Source of the DNA: DASZOC01 sp035550975
Lineage (GTDB): Bacteria > Actinomycetota > CADDZG01 > WHSQ01
Length of the DNA: 27,133 nt
Direction: 5' to 3'
NCBI GenBank assembly: GCA_035550975.1
Contig: DASZOC010000026.1
Span: forward strand, 1 to 27,133
Part shown: piece after piece, positions 1 through 7,938 of the stretch
Layout of the letters: each line of letters opens with the position of its first letter
Position numbering within the stretch: the stretch's first letter is position 1
Program-made: the position numbers and the translations under genes
Notes under the pieces: model-generated
The model's database searches: none
Told to the model about the DNA's origin: nothing
The model's input: only the letters and a program-made list of their open reading frames with translations

Positions 1-147
1 CTCGGCCTTCAGAGCGCCTGCCACCCGTCCGGGATCGAGCCGCGCCAGCGCCGTCGTGACGCCGTCGAGCACCGAGTCGACCCGGAGCGGCCGGTACTCC
101 CCCGGTCGCCCGAGTATGTCGGCAACAGAAACCTTCAGTTCGGACAC
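1..147 (-). CDS. DUF177 / YceD family protein (N-terminal part, cut by window edge)
   Basis: The minus strand from GTG at 147 reads 49 codons to the window edge. The peptide begins VSELKVSVADILGRPGEYR, which has the look of the N-terminus of DUF177/YceD proteins (a short beta strand, then a 'DLLGRPG-xxR' motif). In actinobacteria this family usually sits just upstream of rpmF (ribosomal protein L32) and downstream of coaD and a coiled-coil gene, and that is the order here. YceD is linked to 23S rRNA and ribosome homeostasis in other bacteria and plants, so that role is inferred. A GGAGGG Shine-Dalgarno sequence lies about 10 nt before the GTG, which supports this start. The C-terminal part and the expected rpmF lie outside the window. 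Confidence 0.8.
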   Translation of the reverse strand, partial: MSELKVSVADILGRPGEYRPLRVDSVLDGVTTALARLDPGRVAGALKAE

Positions 148-187
148 CGCGGGAGACCCTCCGAGCACCTGCTTGCAAAGACGCCGG

Positions 188-256
188 CGCCTCGCCGAGG
201 CGGGACGCCGGTGGAGGATGATACCAGAGCAGCCCTATTTGCCAGCTTTTGCCAGC
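188..256 (-). promoter_or_regulatory. Intergenic region before yceD: candidate -10, tandem 9-bp repeats, small stem-loop
   Basis: The 130 bp between the coiled-coil gene and yceD hold three things seen directly. A TATCAT hexamer on the minus strand (218-223) could be a -10 box for yceD, about 70 nt before its GTG. Just upstream of it are two direct copies of GCTGGCAAA (minus strand; plus coordinates 238-246 and 248-256), spaced 10 bp, one helical turn, at about the -35 position. Downstream, inside the leader, is a short hairpin CGCCT/AGGCG (188-202). No good TTGACA-like -35 is visible, so a repeat-bound activator is possible. This is inference from spacing alone. Confidence 0.35.
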
Positions 257-277
257 AACAGCACGCAGCTGCGAGGC

Positions 278-820
278 TTAGGAGGCGGGCTCCTTGACCT
301 GCGCCTCGCTCGCCTCGTGGTCGTAGGCCCCCTCCGCCGGCACTGCAGGGATCCCGGTCGGGTCGGTGGCCGACTTGGTGCCCGTTCGAAGCTGCTCGCG
401 ACCCCGCGCGACCGTCGCCAGCGTCTTGTTGAGAAGGATCTCGAAGGCGGCGAGCTTCTGGTCGACGTAATCCTCGGCCTCGAGGCGGATCTTCGCGGCC
501 CGCTCCTTGGCGTCGTCGATGATGCGCTCCCCCTCGCGCTGGGCCGCGTGGACGATCTCGGTCCGCGACAGCAGCCGGTCGCGCCCCTCCCGTGCCTCCG
601 CGATGATGCGCTCGGCCTCCTTACGGGCTCGTGCGAGCAGCTCGTCGCGGTCGCGCGACATCCATCGAGCCTGACGGATCTCGTCCGGTACCTCTTCTTT
701 GAGTTGCGCGACCAGCTCCAGCAGCTCGTCCCGGTTGACGACCGCGCTGGACGACAACGGGACCGCCTTCGCGTCCTCGATGATCCTCTGGAGCTCCTCG
801 ATCCGGGCGATCAGGTCCAT
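278..820 (-). CDS. Coiled-coil protein of the coaD-yceD locus (DivIVA / ATP-synthase-b-like)
   Basis: A 180-residue, strongly charged protein, almost all alpha-helical by composition. Heptad-like stretches rich in Glu, Arg, Ala and Leu run from about residue 40 to 145 and contain EAERIIAEA and EGERIIDDAKERAAKI, the repeats that make such proteins hit DivIVA or F0 subunit b profiles. The tail after residue 150 is disordered (Pro, Ala, Glu). Actinobacteria often carry a homologue at this place between coaD and yceD; its function is not established. I chose the ATG at 820 (MDLIARIEELQ), which has GGAG five bases upstream and matches the usual N-terminus as I remember it; an in-frame ATG at 844 adds eight residues and has its own weak GAGAGG. 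It lies about 60 bp after coaD and is probably co-transcribed with it. Confidence 0.75.
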   Translation of the reverse strand: MDLIARIEELQRIIEDAKAVPLSSSAVVNRDELLELVAQLKEEVPDEIRQARWMSRDRDELLARARKEAERIIAEAREGRDRLLSRTEIVHAAQREGERIIDDAKERAAKIRLEAEDYVDQKLAAFEILLNKTLATVARGREQLRTGTKSATDPTGIPAVPAEGAYDHEASEAQVKEPAS

Positions 821-881
821 GTGAGCTCCATCTTCGTGAGTCATCGCGGTGCCTCTCGGCGTGCTGCTAAGGATGCCACGC

Positions 882-1358
882 CTACCGCACTCGGTCCTCG
901 AGCGCCTTGGCCACGCCCGGTGGCACCAGGCCTTCGACCGACCCTCCGTAGCGAGCTACCTCCTTCACGAGGCTCGAGGACAGGAACGCCCACGACGGCT
1001 TCGCCGTCACGAACATCGTGTCCATGCCCGGTTCGAGGGCGCTGTTCATCTGCGCCATCTGCAACTCGTATTCGAAATCCGAGACCGCACGCAGACCTTT
1101 CACGACGATCGACAGATCCCGCTCACGCGCGAAGTCGACCAGCAACCCGTCGAACGACGCGATGTCGACGTTCTCCACGTGAGCGAGCGCGTCGCGCAGC
1201 ATGTCTGTCCGTTCCTCTACCGAGAACATTGGTTGCTTCGACGGATTCGCGATCACCGCCACCACTACCGAGTCGAAGTAGCGGGCCGCGCGTTCGATGA
1301 CGTCGATGTGACCGTTCGTGGGTGGATCGAACGACCCCGGACACAGGGCCGTGTGCAC
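882..1358 (-). CDS. coaD: Phosphopantetheine adenylyltransferase
   Basis: Catalyses the reversible transfer of AMP from ATP to 4'-phosphopantetheine, the fourth step of coenzyme A synthesis, in the cytoplasm. The 158-residue protein is the usual length. The nucleotidyltransferase signature PGSFDPPTNGH (residues 7-17) holds the T/HxGH active site. NPSKQPMFS (38-46), VVKGLR (85-90) and SSSLVKEVA (127-135, the ISSTxVR-like substrate and ATP motif) are all present. It starts with GTG 13 bp after the rsmD stop, with no clear Shine-Dalgarno sequence, so translation is probably coupled to rsmD. The rsmD-coaD pair is conserved in many Gram-positive bacteria. Confidence 0.97.
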   Translation of the reverse strand: MHTALCPGSFDPPTNGHIDVIERAARYFDSVVVAVIANPSKQPMFSVEERTDMLRDALAHVENVDIASFDGLLVDFARERDLSIVVKGLRAVSDFEYELQMAQMNSALEPGMDTMFVTAKPSWAFLSSSLVKEVARYGGSVEGLVPPGVAKALEDRVR

Positions 1359-1371
1359 GGCGCTAATTTCG

Positions 1372-1926
1372 TTAGTCCTCGTCTTCGTGGCAGAAGACGA
1401 GGATGCGTGCCTGGCCGTATTCGCGTTCCCAGACGAGATTGAGGCCCAGCGGGTTCAGTTTCGCTTCCTTGTGAGGCCGGTGGACGACGACGCGGCCCGC
1501 GTCCGACAGCCAGCCGCCCATGACGATCGCCTCGAGGTCTGACCGGACGCCGGGCACCGCGACGGTGTAAGGCGGGTCGAGGAAGATCAGGTCCACGCGC
1601 TTGTCGGCGTGGCGACCGATCGTCGTCGGCACGTCCGCCCACAGAACCTCGGTCTTGCGGCCGAACTTCGTGTTCTTGATGTTCTCCTCGAGCTTGACGA
1701 TCGCGTCGCGCTCTTTCTCGACGAACGTCGCCTTCTTCGCGCCCCGCGATAGCGCTTCCAGCCCGAGCGAGCCGGAGCCCGCATACAGATCGAGCACCTT
1801 GAGCCCCGAGAGATCGCCGAGCGACGAGAACACGGATTCCTTCATCCGCTCGGTCATCGGTCTCGTTCCCGCGGGGGGCGACTTGAGCCGGGTGCCCTTG
1901 GCCGTCCCGGCCGTGATGCGCATCAT
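1372..1926 (-). CDS. rsmD: 16S rRNA (guanine(966)-N(2))-methyltransferase RsmD
   Basis: Methylates N2 of G966 in 16S rRNA during assembly of the small ribosomal subunit, using S-adenosylmethionine. The 184-residue protein shows RPMTERMKESVFSSL (residues 22-36), the family's N-terminal RNA-side motif, the SAM-binding loop DLYAGSGSLG (46-55) and the catalytic DPPY (117-120). Length and motif spacing are normal. Two consecutive ATG codons (1926 and 1923) are possible starts. A TAGTCT hexamer lies 8 nt before the first, and there is no Shine-Dalgarno sequence, so a leaderless transcript beginning here is likely, separate from recG 60 bp upstream. It precedes coaD. Confidence 0.96.
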   Translation of the reverse strand: MMRITAGTAKGTRLKSPPAGTRPMTERMKESVFSSLGDLSGLKVLDLYAGSGSLGLEALSRGAKKATFVEKERDAIVKLEENIKNTKFGRKTEVLWADVPTTIGRHADKRVDLIFLDPPYTVAVPGVRSDLEAIVMGGWLSDAGRVVVHRPHKEAKLNPLGLNLVWEREYGQARILVFCHEDED

Positions 1927-1934
1927 GGTGCTAA

Positions 1935-1940
1935 AGACTA
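1935..1940 (-). promoter_or_regulatory. Candidate -10 box of a leaderless rsmD-coaD transcript
   Basis: TAGTCT on the minus strand ends 8 nt before the rsmD ATG at 1926. A transcript starting about 7 nt after this box would begin at or next to the start codon. No clear -35 box is visible. This is inference from spacing and from the same arrangement at other genes in the window. Confidence 0.4.
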
Positions 1941-1986
1941 AACGAGCGCAGCCTCGGCGGTCCGCCCGGGCGGGGACACGAGCCGT

Positions 1987-4218
1987 CTAGCCGGAAGCGA
2001 CGACGTCCAGAGCGCCTTCCGGGAAGCGGTCGCGCATCTCGCGCGCGAGCGCCTGGTGCTCCCACTCCTCCAGGTCGGGGTCACGATCGAGGATCGCGAT
2101 GGCCTCTTCCCGAGCCCTCTGCACGATGTCGCGGTGCTCGAGGACCCGCGCCATCTTGAGCTGCGGCATCCCGGATTGACGCGCTCCGAACAGATGCCCC
2201 TCGCCTCTCTGCGACAGATCGACAAGGGCGAGCTTGAATCCATCGGTCGTCTCGACAACGGCCCGGAGGCGCTCGGCGACCACGGCGACAGCCGGGTCGT
2301 CGGCGGCCGTAGTGAGGTCGAGATCGGTCGCGAGCACGCAGTAAGACGCATGGGAACCCCGCCCGATGCGTCCCCTCAGCTGGTGCAGCTGCGCGAGCCC
2401 GAAGCGTTCCGCGTCCTCGATCAGCATCACCGTGGCGTTCGGGATGTCGACGCCGACCTCGATCACGGTGGTCGCGACGAGCACCTGCGTCGCACCGCTG
2501 CGGAACGCGTCCATCGCCGCTTCTTTGTCCGCGCTCTTCATATCCCCGTGCACGAGCCCCACTGAGAAGTCGGGGAACACCTCGTCGGCGAGACGCACGG
2601 CTTCCGCCTTCGCGCTCCGCAGCTCCGTCTTGTCGGACTCGTCACGCAGCGCGTAGACGATGAACGCCTGACGGCCTGCTTTGGCTTCGCTGCGGATCAG
2701 GTCGTAGGCGTCCTGTCGCGCCGCGTCACCCGCTGCGAGTGTCGTCTGCACCGGTTGACGCCCCTTCGGAAGCTCGTCGAGGACCGAGACATCGAGGTCG
2801 CCGTAGATCGTGACCGCCAGCGTCCGCGGGATCGGCGTCGCCGTCATCACGAGGATGTCGGGCTCACCGGCACCTCCCTTCTCCCGCAGCGACTTGCGCT
2901 GATGCACCCCGAAACGGTGTTGCTCGTCGACCACCGCTACGCCGAGGCGTGCGAACTCCACCGACTCCTGGATCAGCGCGTGCGTGCCGATCAGCAAGTC
3001 GACTTCGCCTGCCGCGACCCCGGCGAGGATCTCGTCGCGCTGCGCTGCCGGCGTCGATCCGGTCAATGTGCGGACAACGGGTCGCTTCGATACCTCTGCG
3101 AAGAGGTTGCGCGCCTCCGCTTCGCCGAAGGCGCGGTCGAGCAGCTCGGTCACCGTCAGCGCGTGTTGCTCGGCAAGGACCTCGGTCGGGGCCATGAACG
3201 CGGCCTGGTGACCACCCTCGATCGCGGTCAGGCATGCGTACACCGCGACGACGGTCTTGCCCGATCCGACCTCACCCTCTATCAACCGGTGCATCGGGTA
3301 GGTCTTGGTCATGTCACCGGCGACTTCGTCGCACGCACGCCGCTGCGCGCCGGTAAGGGCGAACGGCAGCTCCGCGACGAACGTCTCCGCCAGTGACCCC
3401 GCGCCCGGACGCGGATGCGAGATCCCGCGGACCGTCCGTTCGAGCTTCCGTTTTCGGTACACGAGACCGAGTTGCAAGGTGAAGACCTCGTCGAACACGA
3501 GGCGGCGACGCGCCCCGAGGACGTCTTCTTTGGAGTCGGGGAAGTGAATCGAGCGGATCGCGTCCGACCGGCCCATCAGGCCGAGTCGCCGCCATATCTC
3601 ACGCGGCGTCGGGTCCATGATCTCGCCGACCTTCTGGAGCGTGTCCCACATGACCTTGCGCAGCTGATCGCTCGTGATCTCGGCACTCGCGGGATAGATG
3701 GGGATGATCCGCCCCACGTTGAAGGGCTCCTTGCCCGTCCGCACCAGCTCGAACCGCGGAGCCGTCATCTGCAGCGTGCCCCCGTACGTGCTGAGCTTCC
3801 CGTAGAAGAAGGCGTCCGCGCCGGGAGTGAGAGCGTTGGCAACCCAGCGCTGGTTGAACCACGTCACCGCGATCCGACCGGTCTCGTCACCGATGACACC
3901 TTTGATCATCACGACCGGTTTCCGTTTGCCGGGGCGTCTCTTCGTCTCGAACGGACGCGCCATCTTGATCACGCTGGCGTGGATCTGGACCTCGCCGGAA
4001 TGGCCGCGCGCGGCGAGCTCGCGGAGGTCGGCGATCGTACGAAGCGCGGTGCGGTCGACATGACGCCGTGGGTAATGCTGAAGCAGGTCCTGGACGCTTG
4101 CGATCCCCATCTTCCCGAGCGCGACCGCGCGCGGCCCGGAGAGGCCGAGCGATCTCTGCCTGCGACCGCTCGCGAACAGCTCGAGGCCTTTCGGAGGAGC
4201 TGCAACCGTCTCTGCCAT
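1987..4218 (-). CDS. recG: ATP-dependent DNA helicase RecG
   Basis: A superfamily 2 helicase that remodels stalled replication forks and branched recombination intermediates. The 743-residue protein (numbers here count from a TTG three codons upstream) has the N-terminal wedge/OB domain (about 60-170), then Walker A GEVGSGKT (318-325), the DEQH Walker B box (434-437), MTATPIPRTLA (461-471, motif III) and QLRGRIGRG (616-624, motif VI). GFKLALVDLSQRGEG near the C-terminus fits the translocation (TRG) region. I prefer ATG at 4218 over TTG at 4227 because TAGTTT lies 7 nt upstream and GGGGG lies next to it. It is divergent from rpmB, 59 bp away, as in many actinobacteria. Confidence 0.97.
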   Translation of the reverse strand: MAETVAAPPKGLELFASGRRQRSLGLSGPRAVALGKMGIASVQDLLQHYPRRHVDRTALRTIADLRELAARGHSGEVQIHASVIKMARPFETKRRPGKRKPVVMIKGVIGDETGRIAVTWFNQRWVANALTPGADAFFYGKLSTYGGTLQMTAPRFELVRTGKEPFNVGRIIPIYPASAEITSDQLRKVMWDTLQKVGEIMDPTPREIWRRLGLMGRSDAIRSIHFPDSKEDVLGARRRLVFDEVFTLQLGLVYRKRKLERTVRGISHPRPGAGSLAETFVAELPFALTGAQRRACDEVAGDMTKTYPMHRLIEGEVGSGKTVVAVYACLTAIEGGHQAAFMAPTEVLAEQHALTVTELLDRAFGEAEARNLFAEVSKRPVVRTLTGSTPAAQRDEILAGVAAGEVDLLIGTHALIQESVEFARLGVAVVDEQHRFGVHQRKSLREKGGAGEPDILVMTATPIPRTLAVTIYGDLDVSVLDELPKGRQPVQTTLAAGDAARQDAYDLIRSEAKAGRQAFIVYALRDESDKTELRSAKAEAVRLADEVFPDFSVGLVHGDMKSADKEAAMDAFRSGATQVLVATTVIEVGVDIPNATVMLIEDAERFGLAQLHQLRGRIGRGSHASYCVLATDLDLTTAADDPAVAVVAERLRAVVETTDGFKLALVDLSQRGEGHLFGARQSGMPQLKMARVLEHRDIVQRAREEAIAILDRDPDLEEWEHQALAREMRDRFPEGALDVVASG

Positions 4219-4225
4219 CGCCCCC

Positions 4226-4268
4226 AAACTAGTTGTAGGCGGGGACGAGTGCCTGCATTTGGTAGATT
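4226..4268. promoter_or_regulatory. Divergent recG / rpmB promoter region with two leaderless-type -10 boxes
   Basis: The 59 bp between the two starts hold TAGTTT on the minus strand (4226-4231), 7 nt before the recG ATG, and TAGATT on the plus strand (4263-4268), 9 nt before the rpmB ATG. rpmB has no Shine-Dalgarno sequence. The two boxes point outwards. No convincing -35 boxes are seen. Leaderless initiation for both genes is inferred from the spacing. Confidence 0.45.
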
Positions 4269-4277
4269 GCAGCGGCT

Positions 4278-4469
4278 ATGGCATCCGTCTGCGACATCTG
4301 CGGCAAGACCCCGGAGTTCGGGAACAACATCTCTCACAGTCACCGGCGCACGCGCCGACGCTGGAACGCGAACGTGCAGAAGATGCGCGTAGTCGTCAAC
4401 GGCGCTCCGAAGAAGGTCGCCGTGTGCACGAAGTGCCTCAAGGCGAACAAGGTCACGCGCGCGGGCTAG
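4278..4469 (+). CDS. rpmB: 50S ribosomal protein L28, zinc-ribbon (C+) form
   Basis: A 63-residue basic protein of the large ribosomal subunit. It begins MASVCDICGKTPEFGNNISHSH, the standard L28 N-terminus. Two CxxC pairs, C5/C8 and C50/C53, form the zinc ribbon, so this is the C+ version rather than the Cys-free paralogue induced by zinc starvation in mycobacteria and streptomycetes. The Arg/Lys-rich middle (RRTRRRWN) binds rRNA. It is divergent from recG and followed 45 bp later by a YihY-type gene. Confidence 0.97.
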   Translation: MASVCDICGKTPEFGNNISHSHRRTRRRWNANVQKMRVVVNGAPKKVAVCTKCLKANKVTRAG

Positions 4470-4514
4470 GAGCTTGCTCGCTAGCTGACGCTCCGCCCGA
4501 GTAGTCCCACGCTC

Positions 4515-5387
4515 ATGGACCGGCTCAGGCGTATCGCCGCGCTCGCGAAGCTCCAGCTGGAGAAGGCGCGGGCGTCTTCGGCGGTCGTCGACGTCGTGGT
4601 CCGGACCTTCAAGCGGTTCTCCGAAGACGACGGCGGGACTCACACCGCCGCCCTGACCTACTACACGTTCTTTTCGATCTTCCCGCTCCTTCTGTTCTCG
4701 GCGTCCGCGCTCGGTTACGTCACGTTCGGCGACGCCGACCTCCAGGACCGGCTCGTCGAGAGCGGGTTGAAGACGGTTCCGATCCTCAAAGACGCCCTCA
4801 CGCCCCGCGGTCTCGCGATCCTGCAGGAGCGCCGGGGCGGTCTCGCGCTCACCGCGACCGCCCTCGCCGTCTACACCGGTTCGGGGGTCATCGTGGCCCT
4901 GCAGCACGCGCTGAACCGGATCTGGCGCGTCGACACCGAGCCAACCTTCCTGGTCAAGCGCGCGAAGTCGCTCGCGTGGCTCGTCGTGCTGGGCCTCGGG
5001 GCCGCGGCTTCGCTGGTGTTGAGCACGATCGCCGGTCTGGCACCCGCACGGGTGGCCGCGGTCCTCACCCTCATCGCTGCACTGGCCGTCAACACCGGGC
5101 TGTTCACCGCCGCGTTCAGGTTCCTGCCGACGATCCAGAGGCCGTGGCGAGATCTGCTCCCGGGCGCGCTGGTTGCCGCGATCGGCTTCGAGCTTCTGAA
5201 ACTCGGCGGTTCGATGTACCTGCGAAGGGGGGAAGACATGAGGAACGCGACGTTCGGGGTCTTCGCGACGGCCGCCGCGCTGCTGGTGGCATCGTTCCTC
5301 ATCGCCCGGGTGATCCTGATGGCGGCCGAGGTCAACGCCGTGCTCGTGGAACGACGTACTACGCGAGAATCAAGTGGTCCGACCTAG
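4515..5387 (+). CDS. YihY/BrkB-family inner membrane protein
   Basis: A 290-residue integral membrane protein with about six predicted helices (roughly residues 50-70, 110-132, 152-175, 180-203, 213-230 and 248-275). The segment GGTHTAALTYYTFFSIFPLLL (about 40-60) matches the conserved start of the YihY/BrkB domain, once mis-named 'ribonuclease BN'. The conserved loop HALNRIWRVD follows the second helix. The exact role of the family is unknown; a transport or envelope function is usual inference. The gene has no clear Shine-Dalgarno sequence before ATG 4515. The next gene's Shine-Dalgarno sequence overlaps its stop codon, which suggests a shared transcript with the Holin-X and DUF3618 genes. 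Confidence 0.88.
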   Translation: MDRLRRIAALAKLQLEKARASSAVVDVVVRTFKRFSEDDGGTHTAALTYYTFFSIFPLLLFSASALGYVTFGDADLQDRLVESGLKTVPILKDALTPRGLAILQERRGGLALTATALAVYTGSGVIVALQHALNRIWRVDTEPTFLVKRAKSLAWLVVLGLGAAASLVLSTIAGLAPARVAAVLTLIAALAVNTGLFTAAFRFLPTIQRPWRDLLPGALVAAIGFELLKLGGSMYLRRGEDMRNATFGVFATAAALLVASFLIARVILMAAEVNAVLVERRTTRESSGPT

Positions 5388-5397
5388 GGAGGCAGAC

Positions 5398-5826
5398 ATG
5401 GCAGAGCGACCGAAGACCGACGAGCTGTTCAGCGGCAACGGTCTCGCCGGCGAGAAGAGCGCCGGGACCCTCATGAAAGAGGTGACCGAGGATCTCTCGA
5501 CCCTGATCCGCAAAGAGATCGAGCTGGCGAAACAGGAGCTGGGCGATTCCGTGTCGGCGAAGCTCAAGGGGGCCGCGATCATCGGCATCGTCGCCGTCCT
5601 CGGCTTCTTCGCGTTGATCTTCGTGCTGCTCGCGGTGCGGGATGGATTCAACGAGTTCCTCCCCGCCTGGGCGGCAGACTTCGCCACCGCCGCGGTCCTG
5701 ATCACGGTCGGCATCATCGCAGCGATGTTCGCCCGCAAGAAGCTGGCGACGCCGATATCGACGGAGCTGACGAAGCTGAGCATCCGCGAAGACGTCGACA
5801 CGCTGAAATCGCTCGGTCGCCGTTAA
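5398..5826 (+). CDS. Holin-X / phage-holin superfamily III membrane protein
   Basis: A 142-residue protein with an amphipathic, charged N-terminal half (KEVTEDLSTLIRKEIELAKQ, about residues 27-46) and two transmembrane helices (about 58-80 and 92-112), followed by a basic tail. This pattern and the 'LIRKEIELAKQEL' motif are typical of the actinobacterial Holin-X family (PF07332), found on chromosomes next to YihY and DUF3618 genes. No lytic function is implied; the family probably supports envelope structure. I chose ATG 5398 because GGGAGG lies six nt upstream; an upstream start would overlap the YihY gene. It probably forms an operon with the genes on both sides. Confidence 0.85.
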   Translation: MAERPKTDELFSGNGLAGEKSAGTLMKEVTEDLSTLIRKEIELAKQELGDSVSAKLKGAAIIGIVAVLGFFALIFVLLAVRDGFNEFLPAWAADFATAAVLITVGIIAAMFARKKLATPISTELTKLSIREDVDTLKSLGRR

Positions 5827-5855
5827 GCTCGGGGCCATCTCTCTAGGAGGAACCG

Positions 5856-6050
5856 ATGGGACAGAGCACCGCCGAGACCGTCGCCGAGATCGAACGGACG
5901 CGCGAAGACCTTGCACGCAAGGTCGACGAACTCGTCGACCGCGCCCGCGTCGAAGCCGGTGAGGTCGGAAAGAAGCTGGCGATAGGTGCGGTCGCGCTTG
6001 CGGGACTGCTGGTGATCGGGATCATCGCCAAGCGCAGGGTCGGCAGCTAG
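5856..6050 (+). CDS. DUF3618 small membrane-anchored protein
   Basis: A 64-residue protein with the DUF3618 pattern: an N-terminal charged amphipathic helix (ETVAEIERTREDLARKVDEL, residues 7-26) followed by one transmembrane helix (about 42-58) and a basic C-terminus (AKRRVGS). Homologues accompany Holin-X genes in actinobacteria, and the molecular role is not known. Start ATG 5856 has a strong AGGAGG. It lies 29 bp after the Holin-X gene and ends the plus-strand group; thiD converges on it 25 bp later. Confidence 0.85.
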   Translation: MGQSTAETVAEIERTREDLARKVDELVDRARVEAGEVGKKLAIGAVALAGLLVIGIIAKRRVGS

Positions 6051-6075
6051 CTCGACGCTCCTGTAGATCGCGCTC

Positions 6076-6900
6076 CTATAGTTCGGCGCGCCATCCCGGG
6101 TTGACCGGCCCGTACCCCTTCCCGAGGCGCAGCCCGCGTTCGATAGCGCCGGCGACGAACCCTTTCGCGAAGGCAACGGCTTCTTCCACGTCGTCACCGT
6201 GCGCCAGCCGCGCCGCGACCGCGGCCGACAACGCGCAGCCGGTCCCATGCGTGTCGTCGGTGTCGAAACGGGGGCCGCCAAGGTGCACCACATCGCTCCC
6301 GTCGTACAAGACGTCTATCGCCTCGTCGGGCTGGTCGTCCAGATGCCCCCCCTTGACCAGCACGGCCGCGGGGCCGAGGTCGAACAGCGCCCGCGCCGCC
6401 TCCTCGGCCTCGCGGAGGCTCGAGATATCGATGCCCAGCAGGGCTCCGGCCTCGTGCAGGTTCGGCGTGACGACACGGGCCAACGGGAACAGGTGGGTCC
6501 TGTACGCGCTCAGCGCGTCGTCGGCGAGCAGGCGATCTCCGTGCTTGCTCACCGCCACCGGGTCGACCACGAGGTGAGGGACGTGATGTGCCCGGACCGC
6601 GGCCGCGACGACCTCCACCATGGTGGCGCTGCCGAGCATCCCGGTCTTGGCTGCCGCGATGTCGAAGTCCGCCACGATCGCGTCGATCTGGTCGTCTACG
6701 AACGACCCGGGAACCGCGTGGATGCCCGACACACCGATGGTGTTCTGTGCCGTCAGGGCCGTGACCGCGCTGGTCCCGTGACACCCCAGCGCGAAGAAGA
6801 CCTTCAGGTCCGCCTGGATGCCGGCGCCCCCGCCGGAGTCCGATCCCGCGATCGTCAGCGCGACCGGCGTCCCCTCTATGGGGTGCGCAGGTGATCCCAT
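6076..6900 (-). CDS. thiD: Bifunctional hydroxymethylpyrimidine kinase / phosphomethylpyrimidine kinase
   Basis: Phosphorylates HMP and then HMP-phosphate to the pyrophosphate used to make thiamine monophosphate. The 274-residue protein has the ribokinase-like fold signatures: TIAGSDSGGGAGIQADLKVF near the N-terminus (substrate pocket), the AKTGML stretch, the VVDPVAVSKHGD core segment and the anion-hole motif DTHGTGCALSAA near residue 225 with the catalytic DTHGTGC Asp/Cys. I chose ATG 6900 because GCGAGGTGGG directly precedes it; an ATG at 6915 lacks such a signal. The start overlaps the 3' end of thiL by 25 bp, so the two are translationally linked. Confidence 0.95.
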   Translation of the reverse strand: MGSPAHPIEGTPVALTIAGSDSGGGAGIQADLKVFFALGCHGTSAVTALTAQNTIGVSGIHAVPGSFVDDQIDAIVADFDIAAAKTGMLGSATMVEVVAAAVRAHHVPHLVVDPVAVSKHGDRLLADDALSAYRTHLFPLARVVTPNLHEAGALLGIDISSLREAEEAARALFDLGPAAVLVKGGHLDDQPDEAIDVLYDGSDVVHLGGPRFDTDDTHGTGCALSAAVAARLAHGDDVEEAVAFAKGFVAGAIERGLRLGKGYGPVNPGWRAEL

Positions 6901-7928
6901 CCCACCTCGCTCCATCGCTCCAGGGGCTCGTCACCGATCCGGCAGGGCCCATCCGTCACCTCTCCTATGCGCGTCAGACCGACCCCGGTCTCGTCGAGCA
7001 TGACTTGCGCGGCTTCCACGAGGGCGGGATCGAGCGTGACGAGCAGCTCGTAGTCCTCGCCGCCGGCGAGCGCGAGCTCGAGCGGGTCGGGAGCGCCGGG
7101 GACGTACTCGGCGAGGAAGCGCAGCTCCGGATCCACCGGCACGGCGGCGGGGTCGACCTCGCAACCGGCGCCGGAAGAACTCAACAGACGATGCAGGTCG
7201 ATCGCCAGCCCGTCCGACACGTCGATCGCGGCCCGCGGTGGGAAGGTCGAAAGAAGGCGCGCTTCCTCGAGCCGCGCTCGGGGCCGCAGCTGACGCACCG
7301 CCAGCACCGCCAGCCCGTCGGCGCCCGTAGGCGTTCGGATCTCCGCGGCCACCGCGGCCCGGTCGACCGCGCCGGCGCGCAACGCGATCAGACCACCGGC
7401 AGCGCCTCCGAACGTGCCCGTCACGCAGATCGCGTCGCCGGGGCGTGCACCCGACCGCAGCGTCGGCAGGTCGAACGGTCGTCCCAGCAGCGCGACTGAC
7501 GCCGCGATCACCGGCCCGGAGCTGAGATCGCCGCCGACGAGGCCGATCCCCCACAGGCTCGCAGCCTCAGTCAACCCGTCGAGGAAATCGTCGACGAGGC
7601 GAATGGGCGTCGACGCCGGCAGCATCAAGGTGGCTACCGCGCGGGTCGGTGCCGCGCCCATCGCCGCGACATCGGAGGCGTTGCACGCGACGAGCTTCCA
7701 ACCCACGTCCGCCCCGTCGCAGTAGGCGAGGTCGAAGTCGATGCCCTCGACCATCAGATCGGTCGTGGAAACGAGGGTGCCCGAGTCGACGGGAAACGCG
7801 GCGGCGTCGTCACCGGCCCACGTCTCGCCCGCGGGCGCGGCGCCGATGCGCTGCGCGATGCGCGCCACGAGCGCGTCTTCGCCGAGCTCGGAGACGGGCG
7901 ACGAGGTCGTCTCGCGTCGATCGCTCAT
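6876..7928 (-). CDS. thiL: Thiamine-monophosphate kinase
   Basis: Converts thiamine monophosphate to thiamine diphosphate, the last step of cofactor synthesis. The 350-residue protein belongs to the PurM/ThiL superfamily: GDDAAAF (39-45), TTDLMVEGIDF (55-65), NASDVAAMGA (83-92), GGDLSSG in the centre, DVSDGLAIDLHRL (the Mg/ATP segment) and AGGEDYELL near residue 290 are all seen. Length is normal. It starts 10 bp after pckA ends and overlaps thiD, so pckA-thiL-thiD is a likely operon. No TPP riboswitch is visible upstream of any of the three genes, which is notable for thiamine genes, though salvage-type thiL/thiD pairs often lack one. Confidence 0.96.
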   Translation of the reverse strand: MSDRRETTSSPVSELGEDALVARIAQRIGAAPAGETWAGDDAAAFPVDSGTLVSTTDLMVEGIDFDLAYCDGADVGWKLVACNASDVAAMGAAPTRAVATLMLPASTPIRLVDDFLDGLTEAASLWGIGLVGGDLSSGPVIAASVALLGRPFDLPTLRSGARPGDAICVTGTFGGAAGGLIALRAGAVDRAAVAAEIRTPTGADGLAVLAVRQLRPRARLEEARLLSTFPPRAAIDVSDGLAIDLHRLLSSSGAGCEVDPAAVPVDPELRFLAEYVPGAPDPLELALAGGEDYELLVTLDPALVEAAQVMLDETGVGLTRIGEVTDGPCRIGDEPLERWSEVGWDHLRTP

Positions 7929-7938
7929 CGGGCGGACC

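Noticed and set aside
5398..5826. Prophage lysis cassette because of the holin family name
   Set aside because: No endolysin, structural or integrase gene is near, and Holin-X genes are common chromosomal genes in actinobacteria.
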